Shown: piece by piece, positions 39,647-41,292 of the stretch
Position numbering within the stretch: the first letter of the stretch is position 1
How the letters are laid out: every line of letters starts with the position of its first letter
Assembly: GCA_047629355.1 (NCBI GenBank)
Contig: JBLHWU010000016.1
Location: 1-41,292, forward strand
From: CAYUNA01 sp047629355
Lineage (GTDB): Bacteria; Bacteroidota; Bacteroidia; Chitinophagales; Saprospiraceae
Direction of reading: 5' to 3'
DNA: 41,292 nucleotides
Made by a program: the position numbers and the translations under genes
Notes under the pieces: generated by a model
The model's database searches: none
What the model was told of the DNA's origin: nothing
What the model saw: the letters and a program-made list of their open reading frames with translations, nothing else

Positions 39647-40036
39647 ATGAATTTTCCAGATAACTTAAAATATACAGAAGACCACGAGTGGGTACGCGTA
39701 GAAGGCAATGTAGCAGTAGTTGGAATTACCGATTTTGCACAAGACCAGTTGGGTGAATTGGTGTACGTAGAAGTTGAATCCGTTGATGATGATTTGGCAC
39801 AAGGCGAAGAGTTTGGAACAGTAGAAGCTGTCAAAACAACTTCAGAGTTGTTTATGCCATTAAGTGGTAAAGTGATTGCTTTTAATGCTGAATTGGATGA
39901 ATCAGAAGGAGACAATCCAACTTTGATTAATGAAGACCCTTATGACAAAGGTTGGATTATCAAAATTGAAATGTCTGACCCTTCAGAAGTAGATGCATTG
40001 ATGGATGCAGCCGTTTATAAAGAAAAAACTGTCTAG
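39647..40036 (+). CDS. gcvH: Glycine cleavage system H protein
   Basis: A 129-residue lipoyl carrier that shuttles the aminomethyl group between the P, T and L proteins. The lipoylation site is Lys63 in GTVEAVKTTSEL; GITDFAQDQLGELVYVE and NEDPYDKGWIIKI are standard family motifs. Complete, normal length. It begins the gcvH-vanZ-tonB series, an order I recognise from other Bacteroidota; the other glycine cleavage genes are not in the window. Confidence 0.96.
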   Translation: MNFPDNLKYTEDHEWVRVEGNVAVVGITDFAQDQLGELVYVEVESVDDDLAQGEEFGTVEAVKTTSELFMPLSGKVIAFNAELDESEGDNPTLINEDPYDKGWIIKIEMSDPSEVDALMDAAVYKEKTV

Positions 40037-40210
40037 TTTTTTCTTTATATTCAAAATGCAATCTACTGATTTTCAATACTTTAAATTTAATTTTGAATTT
40101 TTTAAAATTAAAGAAAAACATCACCCACCAAAAACAATAACGATTGCATCTTTCGTGGTGTAGTTATTTGACAAGTAAAAAAGGAAAATGAAGCATAGAA
40201 ATTCCACTTT

Positions 40211-40597
40211 GTGCAAAAGCTTCCAAGACAAAATTTATCGACTTTGAAACGATTTTTCCCAGCCTTTTTATGGGCAATAATTATCTTCATTCTTTCGACA
40301 ATGCCTTCAGTGCAACTGCCTAAAGAATTGATTTCACCTGATAAATTTGCCCATGCCTTTGTGTATGGTGTTTTGGTTATACTCATTTTGTATGGCTTAA
40401 AACAGTCCGATATTTTTACAAAACGAAATGTTTGGCTGGCTATCTTAGGCAGTGCATCGTATGGATGTTTGATGGAAATAATTCAATATGCTTTTTTTCC
40501 AGGTCGCTTTTTTGAAATGGGCGATAATCTTGCTAATATTACGGGCTGCTTTTTAGGGCTGCTCTTTTTTGACAAATTTGTAAAACATAGATTTTAA
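40211..40597 (+). CDS. VanZ-like membrane protein
   Basis: A 128-residue VanZ-family protein with about four transmembrane helices (near 15-31, 48-64, 74-92, 105-122). The family motifs are FPAFLWAIIIFILSTMP, DKFAHAFVYGVL and a conserved Glu in CLMEIIQ. There is no in-frame ATG at the right place: GTG at 40211 is taken as start, and TTG at 40244 would give a shorter product that still keeps the first helix. Function of chromosomal VanZ homologues is unclear. It lies 174 bp after gcvH. Confidence 0.82.
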   Translation: MQKLPRQNLSTLKRFFPAFLWAIIIFILSTMPSVQLPKELISPDKFAHAFVYGVLVILILYGLKQSDIFTKRNVWLAILGSASYGCLMEIIQYAFFPGRFFEMGDNLANITGCFLGLLFFDKFVKHRF

Positions 40598-40614
40598 ACT
40601 TTAATCATTTTAAA

Positions 40615-40684
40615 TACAGACGTTTTCTTTTAAAAAGATAAAATAAAACGAAATAACTTTTAACTAAAATATAAAGTGTCTGTA
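40615..40684. repeat. Inverted repeat between vanZ and tonB
   Basis: TACAGAC (40615-40621) and its complement GTCTGTA (40678-40684) close a 70-nt AT-rich imperfect hairpin, 17 bp after the vanZ stop. Confidence 0.4.
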
Positions 40685-40793
40685 CTAAAATTGCTTGGCG
40701 TTTCACTTAACAATGAAGCAATACCGCAATTTAACAGTGAATATAGTTTTCAGTCTCGAACAATATTTTTTAATAATTAAAATCATAATCGCT

Positions 40794-41292
40794 ATGGATT
40801 TCGGTAGTTTTGAAATCTCCGGAAATGCATTAGTGACCGTTTTAGTACTCACCATTGTCGCAATTCTCGCATTAATTTTCGTAATGCGCAATGTGTTTAC
40901 CAAACGTTCTACTAGTGGCTTAAAGGAGAAATACCAAGCAAACCCCGGTGCCTCACCGCTAACAGGGAGAAATAAGTACCCAGATGTAGACGTTTTCAGT
41001 CTCAGTGGTACCTTCTTCAACTTCGGTCTGATGGCCGCTATCGGGTTAGTTATTCTGGCTTTTAGCTGGACGCAGTACGATGCTAAAATCGACGTATCTG
41101 ATTATATGGATACACTTGATGAAATCATCGAAACAGAACCACCGCGTACCGCTGAGCCACCTCCGCCACCACCACCACCGCCACCACCGGTGATTCAAGA
41201 GGTGCCGGAAGAAGACATTGAAGAAGAGCCTATCGAATTCAAAGATACTTCTATTGAAGAAGATACCGAGATTGTCGATGCGCCAGTTGCGG
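40794..41292 (+). CDS. TonB-family energy transducer, 3' end outside the window
   Basis: The first 166 residues of an open frame that leaves the window. A hydrophobic segment lies at about 12-31 and a second at about 74-92 (TFFNFGLMAAIGLVILAF), followed by acidic sequence, a run of 11 prolines (122-132) and an EVPEEDIEEEPIEF stretch. The second helix plus Pro/Glu spacer is the N-terminal half of a Bacteroidota TonB, which carries energy from ExbB/ExbD to outer-membrane receptors such as SusC. The extra first helix is unusual, since classical TonB has one. The C-terminal receptor-binding domain is not visible, so the call rests on the N-terminal layout and the gcvH-vanZ neighbourhood. Confidence 0.78.
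   Translation, partial: MDFGSFEISGNALVTVLVLTIVAILALIFVMRNVFTKRSTSGLKEKYQANPGASPLTGRNKYPDVDVFSLSGTFFNFGLMAAIGLVILAFSWTQYDAKIDVSDYMDTLDEIIETEPPRTAEPPPPPPPPPPPVIQEVPEEDIEEEPIEFKDTSIEEDTEIVDAPVA

Noticed and set aside
40188..40247. Possible frameshifted start of the VanZ gene from ATG 40188
   Set aside because: The frame stops after 19 codons and its peptide shows no VanZ similarity, so a GTG start is simpler than a frameshift.

Overview
The window looks like ordinary chromosome from a low-GC, T9SS-bearing Bacteroidota, most likely a Saprospiraceae-type organism. That is an inference from several signs: SusC/SusD genes; three secreted proteins ending in type IX secretion sorting domains; promoters matching the Bacteroidota TTTG/TAnnTTTG pattern; weak or absent Shine-Dalgarno sites; ExbB/ExbD/TonB genes; and the gene neighbourhoods gcvH-vanZ-tonB and birA/rsfS/ftsH. 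I see no phage, insertion sequence, CRISPR array or integrase.

Layout, left to right. 1-4305: a lipoprotein and a large G8/beta-helix T9SS protein, both on the minus strand. 4735-5376: an orphan NarL-type response regulator behind a textbook promoter. 5849-8573: a minus-strand ExbB - membrane protein - ExbD - ExbD motor cluster, then tRNA-Ser(GGA). 9366-13465: housekeeping genes (tatD, aroE, proline dehydrogenase) and two small membrane proteins. 13942-17289: a duplicated VCBS/ASPIC T9SS protein. 17390-23717: a susC-susD unit followed by two unrecognised exported proteins. 24177-27777: ftsH and rsfS, with birA divergent. 28016-34467: an LD-carboxypeptidase, an M43 metalloprotease, an unknown cytosolic protein, an SGNH lipoprotein, a thioredoxin-like lipoprotein and another lipoprotein. 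35005-39083: lepB, a cell-wall amidase, a 57-residue membrane protein and a GT2 glycosyltransferase. 39647-41292: gcvH, vanZ and the start of tonB, which runs off the window.

The genes together describe an envelope-centred lifestyle. The ExbB/ExbD proteins and TonB would power the SusC/SusD importer. T9SS cargo (G8 protein, M43 protease, VCBS protein) would act at or beyond the surface. LepB, FtsH, the amidase and the LD-carboxypeptidase would handle envelope maturation and turnover.

The least ordinary part is between the genes. Nearly every intergenic gap longer than about 150 bp holds long imperfect or perfect hairpins. Some belong to a modular dispersed family: hairpins A, B and C, with six composite or partial copies, including a perfect 58-bp palindrome 35 bp before a start codon. 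Two distant hairpins share a loop core while their outer stems differ in sequence but stay self-complementary. A third signal is a set of 7-bp-periodic repeats, at several sites placed immediately before start codons (exbD, tatD, aroE, proline dehydrogenase, rsfS). These structures are the best candidates here for something undescribed; whether they are mobile DNA, RNA elements or both cannot be settled from one window.
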